Shown here: in pieces, positions 39,075 through 49,029 of the stretch
How the letters are laid out: every line of letters starts with the position of its first letter
Position numbering within the stretch: position 1 is the first letter of the stretch
Made by a program: the position numbers and the translations under genes
The notes under the pieces: generated by a model
Databases searched by the model: none
The model's input: the letters and a program-made list of their open reading frames with translations, nothing else
What the model was told of the DNA's origin: nothing
Assembly: GCF_001544615.1 (NCBI RefSeq)
Contig: NZ_FCNV02000001.1
Coordinates: 806,001-870,000, forward strand
Reading direction: 5' to 3'
Source of the DNA: Caballeronia concitans
GTDB lineage: Bacteria > Pseudomonadota > Gammaproteobacteria > Burkholderiales > Burkholderiaceae
DNA: 64,000 nucleotides

Positions 39075-40274
39075 TTGCTGAATTCTTCCCTTGAATTTCT
39101 CGCCAACGGATTGCTCGACTTTTCTTGGTGGCAGATTCTGCTGTTCACGCTGGCAGTGACGCACGTCACCATCGCCGGCGTCACCATCTATCTGCATCGC
39201 TGCCAGGCGCATCGCGCGCTGGACCTGCATCCCATCGCGAGCCATTTCTTCCGCTTCTGGCTGTGGATGACCACGGGCATGCTGACCGGCCAGTGGGCGG
39301 CGATCCATCGCAAACACCACGCAAAGTGTGAGACCGAAGAAGATCCGCATAGCCCGCAGACGCGCGGCATCTGGAAGGTGCTGCTCGAAGGCGCGGAACT
39401 CTATCGCGCGGAAGCGAAGAACGAAGAAACGCTGCGCCGCTTCAGTCACGGCACGCCGAACGACTGGATGGAGCGCAACGTCTACACGCGCTATCCGATT
39501 CTCGGCATCAGCATCATGATGGTGATCGACGTCGCGCTGTTCGGCATCGTCGGCCTGTCGGTGTGGGCCGTGCAGATGATCTGGATTCCGTTCTGGGCGG
39601 CGGGCGTCGTCAACGGTCTCGCGCACTTCTGGGGCTACCGCAACTTCAATTCCGCCGATGCGAGCACGAACATCTTTCCGCTCGGCATTCTGATCGGCGG
39701 CGAAGAACTGCATAACAATCACCACACGTACGCTACGTCGGCGAAGCTGTCGAGCAAGTGGTACGAGTTCGACATCGGCTGGCTGTATATCCGCATCCTG
39801 TCGGCAATCGGCCTCGCGAAGGTGAAGAAGCTCGCGCCCACGCCGCGTCTGTCGGAAAGCAAGGCAGTCGTCGATCACGACACGCTGCAGGCCGTGCTGG
39901 CGAACCGCTACGAAGTGATGGCGCGCTACGGCAAGGCGCTCAAGCACGCCTACGCGCAGGAACTGGCGAAGCTGAAGGAAGCCGGCGCGCGCGAGAAATA
40001 TCAGCTGATGCGTGGCGCACGCAAGTGGTTCCACAAGGAGGAAGACGGCCTGAACGAACCGCAGCGCAAGCAGTTGCCGGAACTGTTCTCGGACAATCAG
40101 AAGCTGCGCACGTATATCGAGCTGCGCAAGGATCTGTCGGCAATGTGGGATCGTTCCAATGCGTCGCGCGAGCAGTTGCTGGCGCAGTTGCAGGACTGGT
40201 GCCATCGCGCGGAGCAGAGCGGCATCAAGGCGCTGCAGGACTTCGCGCTGCGTCTGCGCCGCTACGCTTTGTAA
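39075..40274 (+). CDS. membrane fatty-acid desaturase with C-terminal helical extension
   Basis: The 399-residue protein has the three histidine boxes of the acyl-lipid/acyl-CoA delta-9 desaturases: HRCQAH (41-46), HRKHH (78-82) and HNNHH (213-217). These hold a di-iron site between paired membrane helices at about 20-70 and 140-185. It would introduce a cis double bond into fatty acyl chains. The first codon is a TTG at 39075, preceded by AGGTAA. From about residue 270 to the end there is a 130-residue charged, helical extension not found in minimal desaturases; it resembles the C-terminal end of ISL3-type transposases. A terminator follows. Confidence 0.88.
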   Translation: MLNSSLEFLANGLLDFSWWQILLFTLAVTHVTIAGVTIYLHRCQAHRALDLHPIASHFFRFWLWMTTGMLTGQWAAIHRKHHAKCETEEDPHSPQTRGIWKVLLEGAELYRAEAKNEETLRRFSHGTPNDWMERNVYTRYPILGISIMMVIDVALFGIVGLSVWAVQMIWIPFWAAGVVNGLAHFWGYRNFNSADASTNIFPLGILIGGEELHNNHHTYATSAKLSSKWYEFDIGWLYIRILSAIGLAKVKKLAPTPRLSESKAVVDHDTLQAVLANRYEVMARYGKALKHAYAQELAKLKEAGAREKYQLMRGARKWFHKEEDGLNEPQRKQLPELFSDNQKLRTYIELRKDLSAMWDRSNASREQLLAQLQDWCHRAEQSGIKALQDFALRLRRYAL

Positions 40275-40305
40275 GCGATATCCGCTAAGATTCAAAGACG
40301 TCACA

Positions 40306-40336
40306 AGACCCCGCTCTGGCGGGGTCTTTGTTTTTT
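40306..40336 (+). terminator. terminator of the desaturase gene
   Basis: AGACCCC pairs with GGGGTCT around an eight-base loop and is followed by TTGTTTTTT. It separates the desaturase from nadA. Confidence 0.85.
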
Positions 40337-40385
40337 GGCGACGAATTTCCGCGTTGGTTTTGTTCGAAGGGCAGGGACAGGAGAC

Positions 40386-41513
40386 ATGGAAGCGATCAAA
40401 AGCGTCGAATACGACCGGCCGCATGGCCTGACGTGTGGAGTGGGCGAGGCGTGGGCGAGAGTGCCGAACGCGCCGTCGCCGGAAGAGAAGCGCGCATTGA
40501 AGGAGCGCATCCGCGCACTCTTGCGGCGCGAAGAGGCGGTGCTGGTAGCGCACTATTACGTCGATGCCGAATTGCAGGAACTCGCCGACGAAACCGGCGG
40601 CTGCGTGGCCGATTCGCTCGAAATGGCGCGCTTCGGGCGCGACCACGCCGCGAAGACGCTGGTCGTGGCGGGCGTGCGCTTCATGGGCGAGACGTCCAAG
40701 ATTCTGAGCCCGGGCAAGCGCGTGCTGATGCCCGACCTCGACGCCACGTGCTCGCTCGATCTCGGCTGCCCCGCCGACGAATTCTCCGCTTTCTGCGACG
40801 CGCATCCCGACCGCACCGTCGTCGTGTACGCGAACACGAGCGCCGCGGTGAAGGCGCGCGCCGACTGGATGGTGACGTCGTCGATCGGGCTGGAAATCGT
40901 CGCGGATCTGCATGCGCGCGGCGAAAAGATTTTGTGGGCGCCGGACCGGCATCTCGGCGGCTATATCCAGAAGAAGACCGGCGCGGACATGCTGCTGTGG
41001 CAGGGTTCGTGTCTCGTGCACGACGAGTTCAAGGGCATCGAACTGGACCTGCTGCGCGCGGAGTACCCGGACGCGAAGATTCTCGTCCATCCGGAATCGC
41101 CGGAAGCGGTCGTGCGGCTCGCGGATGTCGTCGGTTCCACGACGCAGCTCATCGACGCCGCCGTGCGGCTCGATGCGCAGCGCTTCATCGTCGCGACCGA
41201 CCTCGGCATTCTGCACAAGATGCGGCTCGCCGCGCCCGGCAAGACGTTCATCGAGGCGCCGACGGCCGGCAACAGCGCGACGTGCAAGAGTTGCGCGCAT
41301 TGTCCGTGGATGGCGATGAACGGCCTCGCGAATCTCGCCGACGTGCTCGAACGCGGCCACAACGAAATTCACGTCGATGCGGCCATCGGCGAGCGGGCGC
41401 GCGTGCCCATCGACCGGATGCTCGATTTCGCCGCGCGCCACAAGAAGCGCGTGCAGACGAGCGGCGATCTCGCCCGCGACGCCGCGCTGTTTTCGAATGT
41501 CGGAGCCGCCTGA
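40386..41513 (+). CDS. nadA: quinolinate synthase A
   Basis: The 375-residue protein condenses iminoaspartate and dihydroxyacetone phosphate to quinolinate. The three cluster-binding cysteine regions are present: [20 protein letters not shown] and [27 protein letters not shown] near the start is also diagnostic. ATG 40386 was chosen because a CAGGAGA ribosome site precedes it; the frame is open 17 codons further up. Its stop overlaps the nadC start (TGATG). It forms the de novo NAD route with nadC and the convergent nadB. Confidence 0.95.
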   Translation: MEAIKSVEYDRPHGLTCGVGEAWARVPNAPSPEEKRALKERIRALLRREEAVLVAHYYVDAELQELADETGGCVADSLEMARFGRDHAAKTLVVAGVRFMGETSKILSPGKRVLMPDLDATCSLDLGCPADEFSAFCDAHPDRTVVVYANTSAAVKARADWMVTSSIGLEIVADLHARGEKILWAPDRHLGGYIQKKTGADMLLWQGSCLVHDEFKGIELDLLRAEYPDAKILVHPESPEAVVRLADVVGSTTQLIDAAVRLDAQRFIVATDLGILHKMRLAAPGKTFIEAPTAGNSATCKSCAHCPWMAMNGLANLADVLERGHNEIHVDAAIGERARVPIDRMLDFAARHKKRVQTSGDLARDAALFSNVGAA

Positions 41514-42376
41514 TGTCGATTTTTGAAGAAGTCCGCGCCCAGTACGGCGAAGCCTTCGACGCGGCGCTCGCTCGCAATGTCGCCGATGCGCTCGCCGAAG
41601 ACATCGGCAGCGGCGATGTCACCGGCCGCCTCGTTCCCGCCGATTCGCGGCGCACCGCGCGCATTCTCGTGCGCGAGGAAGCGGTGCTGTGCGGCGTGCC
41701 GTGGTTCGTCGAAGTGATGCGGCGCGTCGATCCGTCCATCGAGATCGAATGGCAGTATCGCGAAGGGCAGCGGATGGCGGCGGATACGCCCGTCGTGCTG
41801 CTGCACGGTCCGGCGCGCGCGCTGCTGACCGCCGAGCGCAACGGCCTCAATTTTCTGCAACTGCTGTCGGGGGTAGCGACCGCGACGCGTCGTTATGTCG
41901 ATGCCATCGAAGGCACGCGCGCGCGCATCCTCGATACGCGCAAGACGCTTCCGGGCCTGCGGCTCGCGCAGAAGTACGCGGTGCGCGTGGGTGGCGGCGC
42001 GAATCAGCGGCTCGCGCTGTACGACGGCATTCTGATCAAGGAAAACCACATCGCGGCGGCGGGCGGCGTGGGCGCGGCGATGGATGCGGCGCTCGCCCTG
42101 AATGCCGGCGTGCCGATTCAGATCGAAGTGGAAACGCTCGCGCAGCTCGAGACGGCGCTGGCGCATCGCGCGGAATCGATCCTGCTCGACAACTTCGCGC
42201 TCGACACGATGCGCGACGCCGTGCGCATCGCCGCGGGCCGCGCGTTGCTCGAAGTGTCGGGCGGCGTGAATTTCGAGACGGTGCGGGCGATCGCGGAAAC
42301 GGGCGTGGACCGCATCTCGATCGGCGCGCTCACGAAGGACGTGCGCGCCACCGATTTTTCGATGCGTATCCTGTAA
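41513..42376 (+). CDS. nadC: nicotinate-nucleotide pyrophosphorylase (quinolinate phosphoribosyltransferase)
   Basis: The 287-residue enzyme turns quinolinate and PRPP into nicotinate mononucleotide, CO2 and PPi. Family blocks are AEDIGSGDVTGRLVP, then AERNGLNFLQLLSGVAT, DTRKTLPGLR and KENHIAAAGG. The ATG shares one base with the nadA stop. It converges on nadB with nine bases between the two stop codons. Confidence 0.95.
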   Translation: MSIFEEVRAQYGEAFDAALARNVADALAEDIGSGDVTGRLVPADSRRTARILVREEAVLCGVPWFVEVMRRVDPSIEIEWQYREGQRMAADTPVVLLHGPARALLTAERNGLNFLQLLSGVATATRRYVDAIEGTRARILDTRKTLPGLRLAQKYAVRVGGGANQRLALYDGILIKENHIAAAGGVGAAMDAALALNAGVPIQIEVETLAQLETALAHRAESILLDNFALDTMRDAVRIAAGRALLEVSGGVNFETVRAIAETGVDRISIGALTKDVRATDFSMRIL

Positions 42377-42385
42377 GCCCGGCCG

Positions 42386-43984
42386 TCAGACGCCGCGCCG
42401 CCGCTTGGCGGGCGGCATCAGCACGGTCGGCAGCGCCTTCGGCAAAGTCTGCGGCCAGTCGCGGCTGAAGTGGAGGCCGCGGCTTTCGCGCCGCGTACAC
42501 GCGCTTTCGACGATCAGCGAAGCCACATCGACGAGATTGCGCAGTTCCAGGAGATCGCGGCTCACCTTGAAGTTCGCGTAGTACTCGTGGATTTCGTCGC
42601 GCAAGAGCGCGATGCGATGTTGCGCGCGCGCGAGCCGCTTGTCCGTTCGCACGATGCCGACGTAGTTCCACATGAGCCGCCGCAACTCGTCCCAGTTGTG
42701 GGCGACGACGACTTCCTCGTCCGGATCGGAGACGCGGCTCTCGTCCCAGTCGGGCAACTCGGCGTGGCAGCCCGAGGAAAAGCCCTCGGCTTCGATCGCG
42801 TCCGCTGCCGCGCGGCCGACCACGATGCATTCCAGCAGCGAATTGCTCGCGAGCCGGTTCGCGCCGTGCAAGCCGGTGCACGCGGTTTCGCCGACCGCGT
42901 ACAGTCCCGGCCGATCCGTGCGCCCCGCGAGATCGGTGACGACGCCGCCGCAGGTGTAATGCGCGGCGGGCACGACGGGAATCGGCTCCTTCGCGATATC
43001 GATGCCGAATTCGCGGCAACGCGCGAGGATCGTCGGGAAATGCTCTTCGAGGAACGCGCGCGGCTGGTGGCTAATATCGAGATAGACGCAGTCGATGCCG
43101 CGCTTCTTGATCTCGAAATCGATCGCCCGCGCGACGATATCGCGGGGCGCAAGCTCGGCGCGTTCGTCGTGCTCCGGCATGAAGCGCGTGCCGTCCGGCA
43201 GACGCAGGACGCCGCCTTCGCCGCGCACCGCTTCCGAAATGAGGAACGACTTCGCGTACGGGTGAAAGAGGCACGTCGGATGGAACTGGATGAACTCCAT
43301 GTTCGACACGCGGCAGCCCGCGCGCCACGCCATCGCGATGCCGTCGCCGGTCGCGGTGTCGGGATTCGTCGTGTAGAGATACACCTTGCCCGCGCCGCCC
43401 GTCGCGAGGACCGTGTGCGGCGCCTGGATCGTCACGGTGCGGCCGCTTTCCAGATCGAGCGCATACAGCCCGTGACACCGATGACCGGGCAGGCCGAGCC
43501 GGTCGGACGTGATCAGATCGATCGCGTAGTGATCTTCGAGAACGGTGATGTTCGGGTGATTGCGCACGCGTTCGTTGAGCGTGGTGACGACGGCGTGGCC
43601 GGTCGCGTCCGCCGCGTGAATGATCCGGCGATGACTGTGGCCGCCTTCGCGCGTCAAATGGAAGCCGAGTTCGGCGGAGACGTCGCGCGTGAAGGGCACG
43701 CCTGCCTGGATCAGCCATTCGATCGCCGCGCGCCCGTTTTCGACGATGAAGCGCGTCGCGGCTTCGTCGCACAGTCCGCCGCCGGCGACGAGCGTATCGG
43801 CAACGTGATTGTCGATGCTGTCGGCCGAATCCAGCACCGCCGCGATGCCGCCCTGCGCCCAGTCGCTCGCGCCTTCGCTGACCGCGCGCTTCGCGATGAT
43901 CGCGACACGCCGCGTCTCGGCCAGATTCAGCGCCACGCTCAGTCCCGCGAGGCCGCTTCCCACGATTGCTACGTCGAAATTCAT
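42386..43984 (-). CDS. nadB: L-aspartate oxidase
   Basis: The 532-residue flavoprotein oxidises aspartate to iminoaspartate, the substrate of NadA. Seen are the FAD-binding GSGLAGLS at the start, the [13 protein letters not shown] and AGGGLCDE blocks, [14 protein letters not shown] with active-site residues, and the succinate-dehydrogenase-like [13 protein letters not shown]. The ATG at 43984 begins exactly at the FAD fold; the frame is open upstream but without homology. It faces nadA-nadC, completing NAD synthesis here. The last residues are basic (PPAKRRRGV). Confidence 0.95.
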   Translation of the reverse strand: MNFDVAIVGSGLAGLSVALNLAETRRVAIIAKRAVSEGASDWAQGGIAAVLDSADSIDNHVADTLVAGGGLCDEAATRFIVENGRAAIEWLIQAGVPFTRDVSAELGFHLTREGGHSHRRIIHAADATGHAVVTTLNERVRNHPNITVLEDHYAIDLITSDRLGLPGHRCHGLYALDLESGRTVTIQAPHTVLATGGAGKVYLYTTNPDTATGDGIAMAWRAGCRVSNMEFIQFHPTCLFHPYAKSFLISEAVRGEGGVLRLPDGTRFMPEHDERAELAPRDIVARAIDFEIKKRGIDCVYLDISHQPRAFLEEHFPTILARCREFGIDIAKEPIPVVPAAHYTCGGVVTDLAGRTDRPGLYAVGETACTGLHGANRLASNSLLECIVVGRAAADAIEAEGFSSGCHAELPDWDESRVSDPDEEVVVAHNWDELRRLMWNYVGIVRTDKRLARAQHRIALLRDEIHEYYANFKVSRDLLELRNLVDVASLIVESACTRRESRGLHFSRDWPQTLPKALPTVLMPPAKRRRGV

Positions 43985-44108
43985 GCTGCCGTGTCTCCGT
44001 TTCGGTCCTGCGTAGCCGGCAAGCATAACGCGCGGGACGCAGCGGAAACAACGAAAACCGGCGCACGGGCACGTGACACGGCTGTGAATCCGAACAATTT
44101 TCGGCCGG

Positions 44109-44138
44109 AAAAACAAAAAGCCCCGCGTTGGCGGGGCT
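44109..44138 (-). terminator. terminator of rpmB-rpmG
   Basis: On the minus strand AGCCCCGC pairs with GCGGGGCT around a four-base loop and is followed by TTTTTGTTTTT. It lies about 85 bases after the rpmG stop. Confidence 0.88.
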
Positions 44139-44224
44139 TTCTGCTGTCTTCGTTCAGGCACTCAATATCAAGCGCGGTTTTGGTTCCATCTTCGCCTCAA
44201 GCGGAGGACAGAACCGACCGGAAT

Positions 44225-44392
44225 TTACTTGATCTTGGTTTCCTTGTACTCAACATGCTTGCGGACGACGGGATCGAACTTCTTGATCAGCATCTTTTCC
44301 GGCATGTTGCGCTTGTTCTTGGTCGTCGTGTAGAAGTGACCCGTGCCTGCGGTCGATTCCAGCTTGATCTTGTCGCGTGCGCCTTTGGCCAT
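44225..44392 (-). CDS. rpmG: 50S ribosomal protein L33
   Basis: Reading the minus strand from the ATG at 44392 gives 55 residues: [16 protein letters not shown], then a [17 protein letters not shown] core and an end in [10 protein letters not shown]. This is full-length L33 of the cysteine-free type (no CxxC pairs), a form that does not bind zinc. An AAGGAG ribosome site lies just upstream. It follows rpmB by 11 bases. Confidence 0.95.
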
Positions 44393-44403
44393 GTGCGTGC
44401 TCC

Positions 44404-44637
44404 TTAGATTTCACCGCGTGCGCGCAGGTCTGCGAGCACGGCGTCAATACCGTTCTTGTCGATCAGGCGCAGACCGGCGTTCGAGACGCGCAGACGGACC
44501 CAGCGGTTTTCGCTTTCAACGAAGAAACGGCGGTTCTGCAGGTTCGGCAGGAAACGACGCTTGGTCTTGTTGTTTGCGTGGGAAACGTTGTTGCCCGACA
44601 TCGGGCCTTTCCCAGTTACTTGGCATACGCGTGCCAT
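44404..44637 (-). CDS. rpmB: 50S ribosomal protein L28
   Basis: The 77-residue protein is L28. It starts [20 protein letters not shown] and contains [18 protein letters not shown] and the late [11 protein letters not shown]. It is needed for late 50S assembly. A ribosome site AGGAGT precedes the ATG. It is cotranscribed with rpmG from a consensus-like promoter about 165 bases upstream. Confidence 0.97.
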
Positions 44638-44805
44638 GGTGACACTCCTAATACACGTTGAGTCTGAGTCGAACGCTCGAATGAAGGGGCTTCCTTCATG
44701 CGATGCCTCTAATCGCCCAATTTGCCGATCGGGGACTTGGCAGCACGGTTATGCCAATGAGGACTACGTTGGTCAGATTAGGCGGGTTGAAAAAACGAAA
44801 CGAGG

Positions 44806-44835
44806 ATTCTAGCAGGAAAAACAGTGTGTTATCAA
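44806..44835 (-). promoter_or_regulatory. sigma-70 promoter for rpmB-rpmG
   Basis: On the minus strand TTGATA (44835-44830) and TAGAAT (44811-44806) are separated by 18 bases; five of six positions match in each box. The surrounding DNA is AT-rich. The predicted leader is about 160 bases to rpmB. Confidence 0.75.
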
Positions 44836-44871
44836 GTTTTCCGACGCCGTGTTGTCCGCGCGTCGAACGTT

Positions 44872-45600
44872 TCAAAGCCAGCCTTCGCGGGCGAACGAAA
44901 AAATGTCATTTGACGCGACGACCATATGATCGAGCAGTTTCACGTCGATCAGACCGAGCGCGTCCTGCAGCGTGCGCGTGAGCTTGCGGTCGCTGGCGCT
45001 CGGATCGACGCCGCCGGAAGGGTGATTATGCGCGACGATCAGCCCCGCCGCGTTGACCGCGAGCGCCCGCTTCACGATCTCGCGCGGGTACACGGCCACG
45101 CGCGTGAGCGACCCGTGCGCCTCCTCGCAGATATCCAGCAACTGATGACGCGCGTCCAGATAGATGCAGACGAACACCTCGTTCGGCCGCGTGCCGATCT
45201 TCAGGCGCAGAAAATCTTCGACCGCGCCCGGCGAATTCAGCAGCATCCGGTCGCGCGCCTTTTCCGCGAGCGCGCGCCGGCACAGCTCCGATACCGCGAG
45301 CAGCGTCGCCGCGCGCGCCTCGCCGACGCCGCGCTCGTCCTGCAATTCCGATGCGGACGCGTCCAGCACCGCGCGCAGCGAGCCGAATCGCCGCAGCAGC
45401 GCGCGGGCGACATCCACGGCGGTCCGGCCTGTCACGCCGGTGCGAAGGAACAGCGCGAGCAATTCGGCGTCGGAAAGCGTGGCCGGTCCGGCCTTGAGCA
45501 GGCGCTCGCGCGGGCGGTCGGCTTCGTCCCACTGCGGGATCGACAGGAGCGGCGCGTGGTCTTCCACGACGGGCGCGAGCAGGGGCAAGCAGGTTGTCAT
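44872..45600 (-). CDS. radC: RadC family JAB-domain protein
   Basis: The 242-residue protein has an N-terminal helix-hairpin-helix region ([12 protein letters not shown]) and a JAB1/MPN-type metalloprotease-like domain with [16 protein letters not shown], the metal-binding HxHx7D motif. RadC was once linked to DNA repair, but a repair role is not supported; the activity remains uncertain. The ATG at 45600 was chosen over one four codons upstream because GGAG lies six bases before it. It is a single gene, divergent from fkpB. Confidence 0.92.
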   Translation of the reverse strand: MTTCLPLLAPVVEDHAPLLSIPQWDEADRPRERLLKAGPATLSDAELLALFLRTGVTGRTAVDVARALLRRFGSLRAVLDASASELQDERGVGEARAATLLAVSELCRRALAEKARDRMLLNSPGAVEDFLRLKIGTRPNEVFVCIYLDARHQLLDICEEAHGSLTRVAVYPREIVKRALAVNAAGLIVAHNHPSGGVDPSASDRKLTRTLQDALGLIDVKLLDHMVVASNDIFSFAREGWL

Positions 45601-45804
45601 CGCGTGCTCCATGCGACTGCCGGAGCGAGACGCGCCGCACGAACGACGCACTCGCCCGACGCGGCGCTCTGCAACTCTGTCTTACAATAGCGGTTTTGGC
45701 GCACGCTCTCACGCTGCGCCACGCGGTTCGCAGCTTCGTGCCGACGAGCCGCCGCTGGCCCGGCGCCCGCCGCGCTCGTTACTGAATCGCCACATCCAAT
45801 ACTC

Positions 45805-46260
45805 ATGAGCATCATCGATATTTCCGAGGTGAAACCCGGTTCCCATGTCACGCTTCATTACCGGCTTGCACTGGCCGATGGTGCCGACATCGTCAACACG
45901 TTCACCGACAAGCCCGCCACGCTTCTGCTCGGCGCGGGCCAGCTTGCGCCGCCGCTCGAAGACATTCTGCTCGGGCTGAAGGTCGGCCACCATTCGACCT
46001 TTCAGCTAACGCCCGACCAGGCGTTCGGGCCGCGCAATCCGGAACTGGTGCAGCGCGTGTCGCTCGCGACGCTGCGCGAAAACAGCATGATCGGCGAGGA
46101 TTTTTCTCCGGGTGATCTCGTCGAATTCAACGCGCCCAACGGCGGGCGCTATGCGGGCGTGCTCAAGGAAGTGGGTGAGACGTCCGCGCTCTTCGACTTC
46201 AATCACCCGCTCGCCGGCCAGGCGCTGGCCTTCGAAGTGAAAATCATCGGAATTCTGTAG
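45805..46260 (+). CDS. fkpB: FKBP-type peptidyl-prolyl isomerase, SlpA/FkpB-like
   Basis: The 151-residue protein has an FKBP fold with the IF-loop insertion of SlyD/SlpA proteins: [12 protein letters not shown] at the start, [19 protein letters not shown] in the middle and [16 protein letters not shown] at the end. It speeds cis-trans proline isomerisation and may act as a chaperone. It lacks the metal-binding histidine tail of SlyD. It sits two bases before ispH; fkpB-ispH pairing is conserved in proteobacteria. Confidence 0.92.
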   Translation: MSIIDISEVKPGSHVTLHYRLALADGADIVNTFTDKPATLLLGAGQLAPPLEDILLGLKVGHHSTFQLTPDQAFGPRNPELVQRVSLATLRENSMIGEDFSPGDLVEFNAPNGGRYAGVLKEVGETSALFDFNHPLAGQALAFEVKIIGIL

Positions 46261-46262
46261 CC

Positions 46263-47231
46263 ATGAGCCTGACTGAAAGCCTCACCGATATCGACACCGA
46301 CCTCGAAATCCTGCTCGCGCAGCCGCGCGGGTTCTGCGCGGGCGTCGATCGCGCGATCGAGATCGTCGAGCGGGCCATCAAACTGTTCGGCGCGCCCATC
46401 TACGTGCGGCACGAGATCGTCCATAACGCGTATGTCGTCGCGGATCTGCGCAAGAAAGGCGCGATTTTCATTGAAGAACTCTCGGACGTGCCCGAAGGCA
46501 GCACGCTGATCTTCAGCGCGCACGGCGTCTCGAAGGCGGTGCGCGCCGAAGCCGAAACGCGCGGGCTGCGCGTGTTCGACGCCACGTGCCCGCTCGTCAC
46601 GAAGGTGCATATGGAAGTCGCGAAGATGCGCCAGGAAGGCTTCGATATCGTGATGATCGGACACAAGGGCCATCCGGAAGTGGAAGGCACGATGGGGCAG
46701 TCGGGCGAGGGCATGCATCTGGTCGAAGACATCGAGGACGTGCAGAAGCTCGATCTGCGCGATCCGAACCGCATCGCCTATGTCACGCAGACGACGCTTT
46801 CCGTCGACGACGCCTCCGCCATCATCGATGCGCTGAAGGCGAAGTATCCCGGCGTGAAGGAGCCGAAGAAGCAGGACATCTGCTATGCGACGCAGAATCG
46901 CCAGGACGCGGTCAAGTTCCTCGCGCCGCAGTGCGATGTCGTGATCGTGGTCGGCAGCCCGAACAGCTCGAATTCGAGCCGGCTGCGCGAAGTGGCCGAG
47001 CGCAGCGGCATTCCCGCCTATATGGTGGATTCGCCGTCGCAGATCGATCCGGCGTGGGTCGCGGGCAAGAAGCGCATCGGCGTGACGGCGGGCGCGTCGG
47101 CGCCGGAAGTGCTGGCGCAGGCGGTCATCGAACGATTGCGCGAGCTGGGCGTGCGCAGCGTGCGTTCGCTGGAAGGCATCGAAGAGACGATCTCGTTTCC
47201 GCTTCCGCGCGGATTGTCCTTGCCGCAGTGA
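46263..47231 (+). CDS. ispH: 4-hydroxy-3-methylbut-2-enyl diphosphate reductase
   Basis: The 322-residue protein makes IPP and DMAPP in the last step of the MEP pathway. The three cluster cysteines are in [21 protein letters not shown] and [11 protein letters not shown], and the catalytic glutamate-bearing stretch is [23 protein letters not shown] is the diphosphate-binding part. It follows fkpB by two bases and ends at a terminator. Confidence 0.96.
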   Translation: MSLTESLTDIDTDLEILLAQPRGFCAGVDRAIEIVERAIKLFGAPIYVRHEIVHNAYVVADLRKKGAIFIEELSDVPEGSTLIFSAHGVSKAVRAEAETRGLRVFDATCPLVTKVHMEVAKMRQEGFDIVMIGHKGHPEVEGTMGQSGEGMHLVEDIEDVQKLDLRDPNRIAYVTQTTLSVDDASAIIDALKAKYPGVKEPKKQDICYATQNRQDAVKFLAPQCDVVIVVGSPNSSNSSRLREVAERSGIPAYMVDSPSQIDPAWVAGKKRIGVTAGASAPEVLAQAVIERLRELGVRSVRSLEGIEETISFPLPRGLSLPQ

Positions 47232-47248
47232 TTTAGACGAACTCCTCG

Positions 47249-47274
47249 AAAAGCGCCTCCGGGCGCTTTTTTTT
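47249..47274 (+). terminator. terminator of fkpB-ispH
   Basis: AAGCGCC pairs with GGGCGCTT around a short loop and is followed by eight Ts, about 20 bases past the ispH stop. Confidence 0.85.
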
Positions 47275-47486
47275 CGTCCGCCGATATGGAACAGTTCGCC
47301 GCCCGAATCGTCGAATGCACCGAAGCGGGGCATCGAAATGACGTGCGATGTTCGGCTCGTTTTAGGCCCACTCCCGAAGTGGTGCAACTGCTGCACAACG
47401 AAGGATCGCAACCCGGTTGCGCTATTGCGGGAAAATCGCCTGAAAATGAGGGTTGCAATGCTGGAAAACCCCGCCACGCAAGAATA
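47275..47486 (+). other. gene-free stretch before the liv operon
   Basis: Together with the terminator and promoter either side, this makes a 346-base gap between ispH and the binding-protein gene. I find no coding frame with family likeness. It presumably holds regulatory DNA for the amino-acid transporter, but no operator could be recognised. Confidence 0.5.
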
Positions 47487-47514
47487 TTGCTCGTCTCATA
47501 TTTGGCGTTACAAT
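47487..47514 (+). promoter_or_regulatory. likely promoter of the liv operon
   Basis: TTGCTC (47487-47492), 16 bases, TACAAT (47509-47514). Four of six and five of six positions match the sigma-70 consensus. The start would be about 55 bases before the first gene, which has an AGGAGA ribosome site. Confidence 0.6.
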
Positions 47515-47577
47515 TCGCGCGTCTTCAGTCCCCAGGGGCTTTGGTAACGGTTTTGAAAGGCGCAGGAGACCTATCTG

Positions 47578-48807
47578 ATGCGATTCAAGTTTGCTCACGC
47601 CGTGTCCATCGCGGCTGCGGTTGCAATGGCAACGGCATGCGGCAAGAAGGACGAGGGCGGAGCGAGCGGGGCAGCGTCGGCGACGAGCGCCGCGGTCGCG
47701 TCGGCTGCAACGCCCGCGCCTGCGCCTGCGCCCGCGAGCGAGGCAACGGTCGTCAGGATCGGTCACGTCGCGCCGCTCACCGGCACGCAGGCGCATCTCG
47801 GAAAAGATAACGAGAATGGCGCCCGCCTCGCGCTGGAAGAGATCAGCAGCCAGGGACTGACGATCGATGGCCGCTCCATTCGCCTCGAACTCGACAGCCA
47901 GGACGATGCAGCCGATCCGCGCACCGGCGAAGAAGCCGCGCAGCGTCTCGTCGACCATCATGTGGTCGCGGTGATCGGCCATATGAACTCGGGCGTGTCG
48001 ATACCGGCGTCGAAGATTTATAGCGATGCGGGCATCGCCGAGATTTCGCCCTCGACGACGAACCCGCAATACACGAAGCAAGGTTACAAGACGACGTTCC
48101 GCGTCGTGGCCACCGACGCGCAGCAAGGCCCCGTGCTGGCCGGCTACGCGATGAAGACGCTGCATGCGCGCAAGGTCGTGATCGTCGATGACGCCAGCGC
48201 CTACGGTCGCGGCCTCGCTGACGAATTCGCGAAGACGATACAGGCGGGCGGGGTAAAGATCGCCGCGCGCGAGTCGACAACCGAGAAGGCGCGCAATTTC
48301 AAGGCGATCCTCACGAAGATCAAGCGCATGCAGCCCGATGTCGTCATGTACGGCGGCATGGACGTGACGGGCGGCCCGTTCGCGAAGGAAGCGACGGCGC
48401 TCGGCGTCAAGGCGAAGATCCTGGCGGGCGACGGCGTCTGCACGCAGGAGCTGCCGCAGCTTGCGGGCGACGCGGTGCAGAACATCGTCTGCTCCGAAGC
48501 GGGTCCCGCGCTTTCGAAGATGGACAAGGGCGCGGACTTCGCGCAGAAGTACGAGGCTCGTTTCCACACGCCGGTGCAGATTTACGCGCCGTTCACGTAC
48601 GACGCGATGTACGTGATCGTCGATGCAATGAAGCGCGCCAATTCCATCGAAGCGGGCAAGGTGCTCGCGGCGATGGCCACGACGGACTTCAATGGTCTGA
48701 CGGGGCATATCGCGTTTGACGATAAAGGCGATTTGAAGGCAGGCACCATCACGCTTTACGACTTCAAGGACAACAAGAAGGACGTGCTCGACGTCGTCAA
48801 GCAGTAG
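47578..48807 (+). CDS. livK: branched-chain amino-acid ABC transporter binding protein
   Basis: The 409-residue protein is a Leu/Ile/Val-binding (LivJ/LivK) type periplasmic protein. A short hydrophobic leader ends in ATAC, so C21 may be lipidated and the protein anchored. A 35-residue Ala/Pro-rich linker (TPAPAPAPAS) precedes the ligand domain, which starts at VVRIGHVAPLTGTQAHLG. Inside are GVSIPASKIYSDAGI and FRVVATDAQQGP, family ligand-site blocks. It is the first gene of a complete five-gene Liv importer. The symbol is by family and position. Confidence 0.93.
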   Translation: MRFKFAHAVSIAAAVAMATACGKKDEGGASGAASATSAAVASAATPAPAPAPASEATVVRIGHVAPLTGTQAHLGKDNENGARLALEEISSQGLTIDGRSIRLELDSQDDAADPRTGEEAAQRLVDHHVVAVIGHMNSGVSIPASKIYSDAGIAEISPSTTNPQYTKQGYKTTFRVVATDAQQGPVLAGYAMKTLHARKVVIVDDASAYGRGLADEFAKTIQAGGVKIAARESTTEKARNFKAILTKIKRMQPDVVMYGGMDVTGGPFAKEATALGVKAKILAGDGVCTQELPQLAGDAVQNIVCSEAGPALSKMDKGADFAQKYEARFHTPVQIYAPFTYDAMYVIVDAMKRANSIEAGKVLAAMATTDFNGLTGHIAFDDKGDLKAGTITLYDFKDNKKDVLDVVKQ

Positions 48808-49029
48808 CAGCAGGCGTTTGCAGGTCTTGCGGCGTCTAACCGACAGCGCCGTTTCGTATCCGTCTGGCGGATGCCCGCACCTATCCGGCGGCGGGCGGCA
48901 CGGCAGGCGTTTAACCCTTACCGGTTTTTTTCAAAAGTACGCGCAGTGCTGCTCCAGATTTCGCTTCACACCGGTTTATCGGCCGGTGATAAAGGCGTCA
49001 TCCGGTCGCACGGGGCTAAGGAGCTTTAA

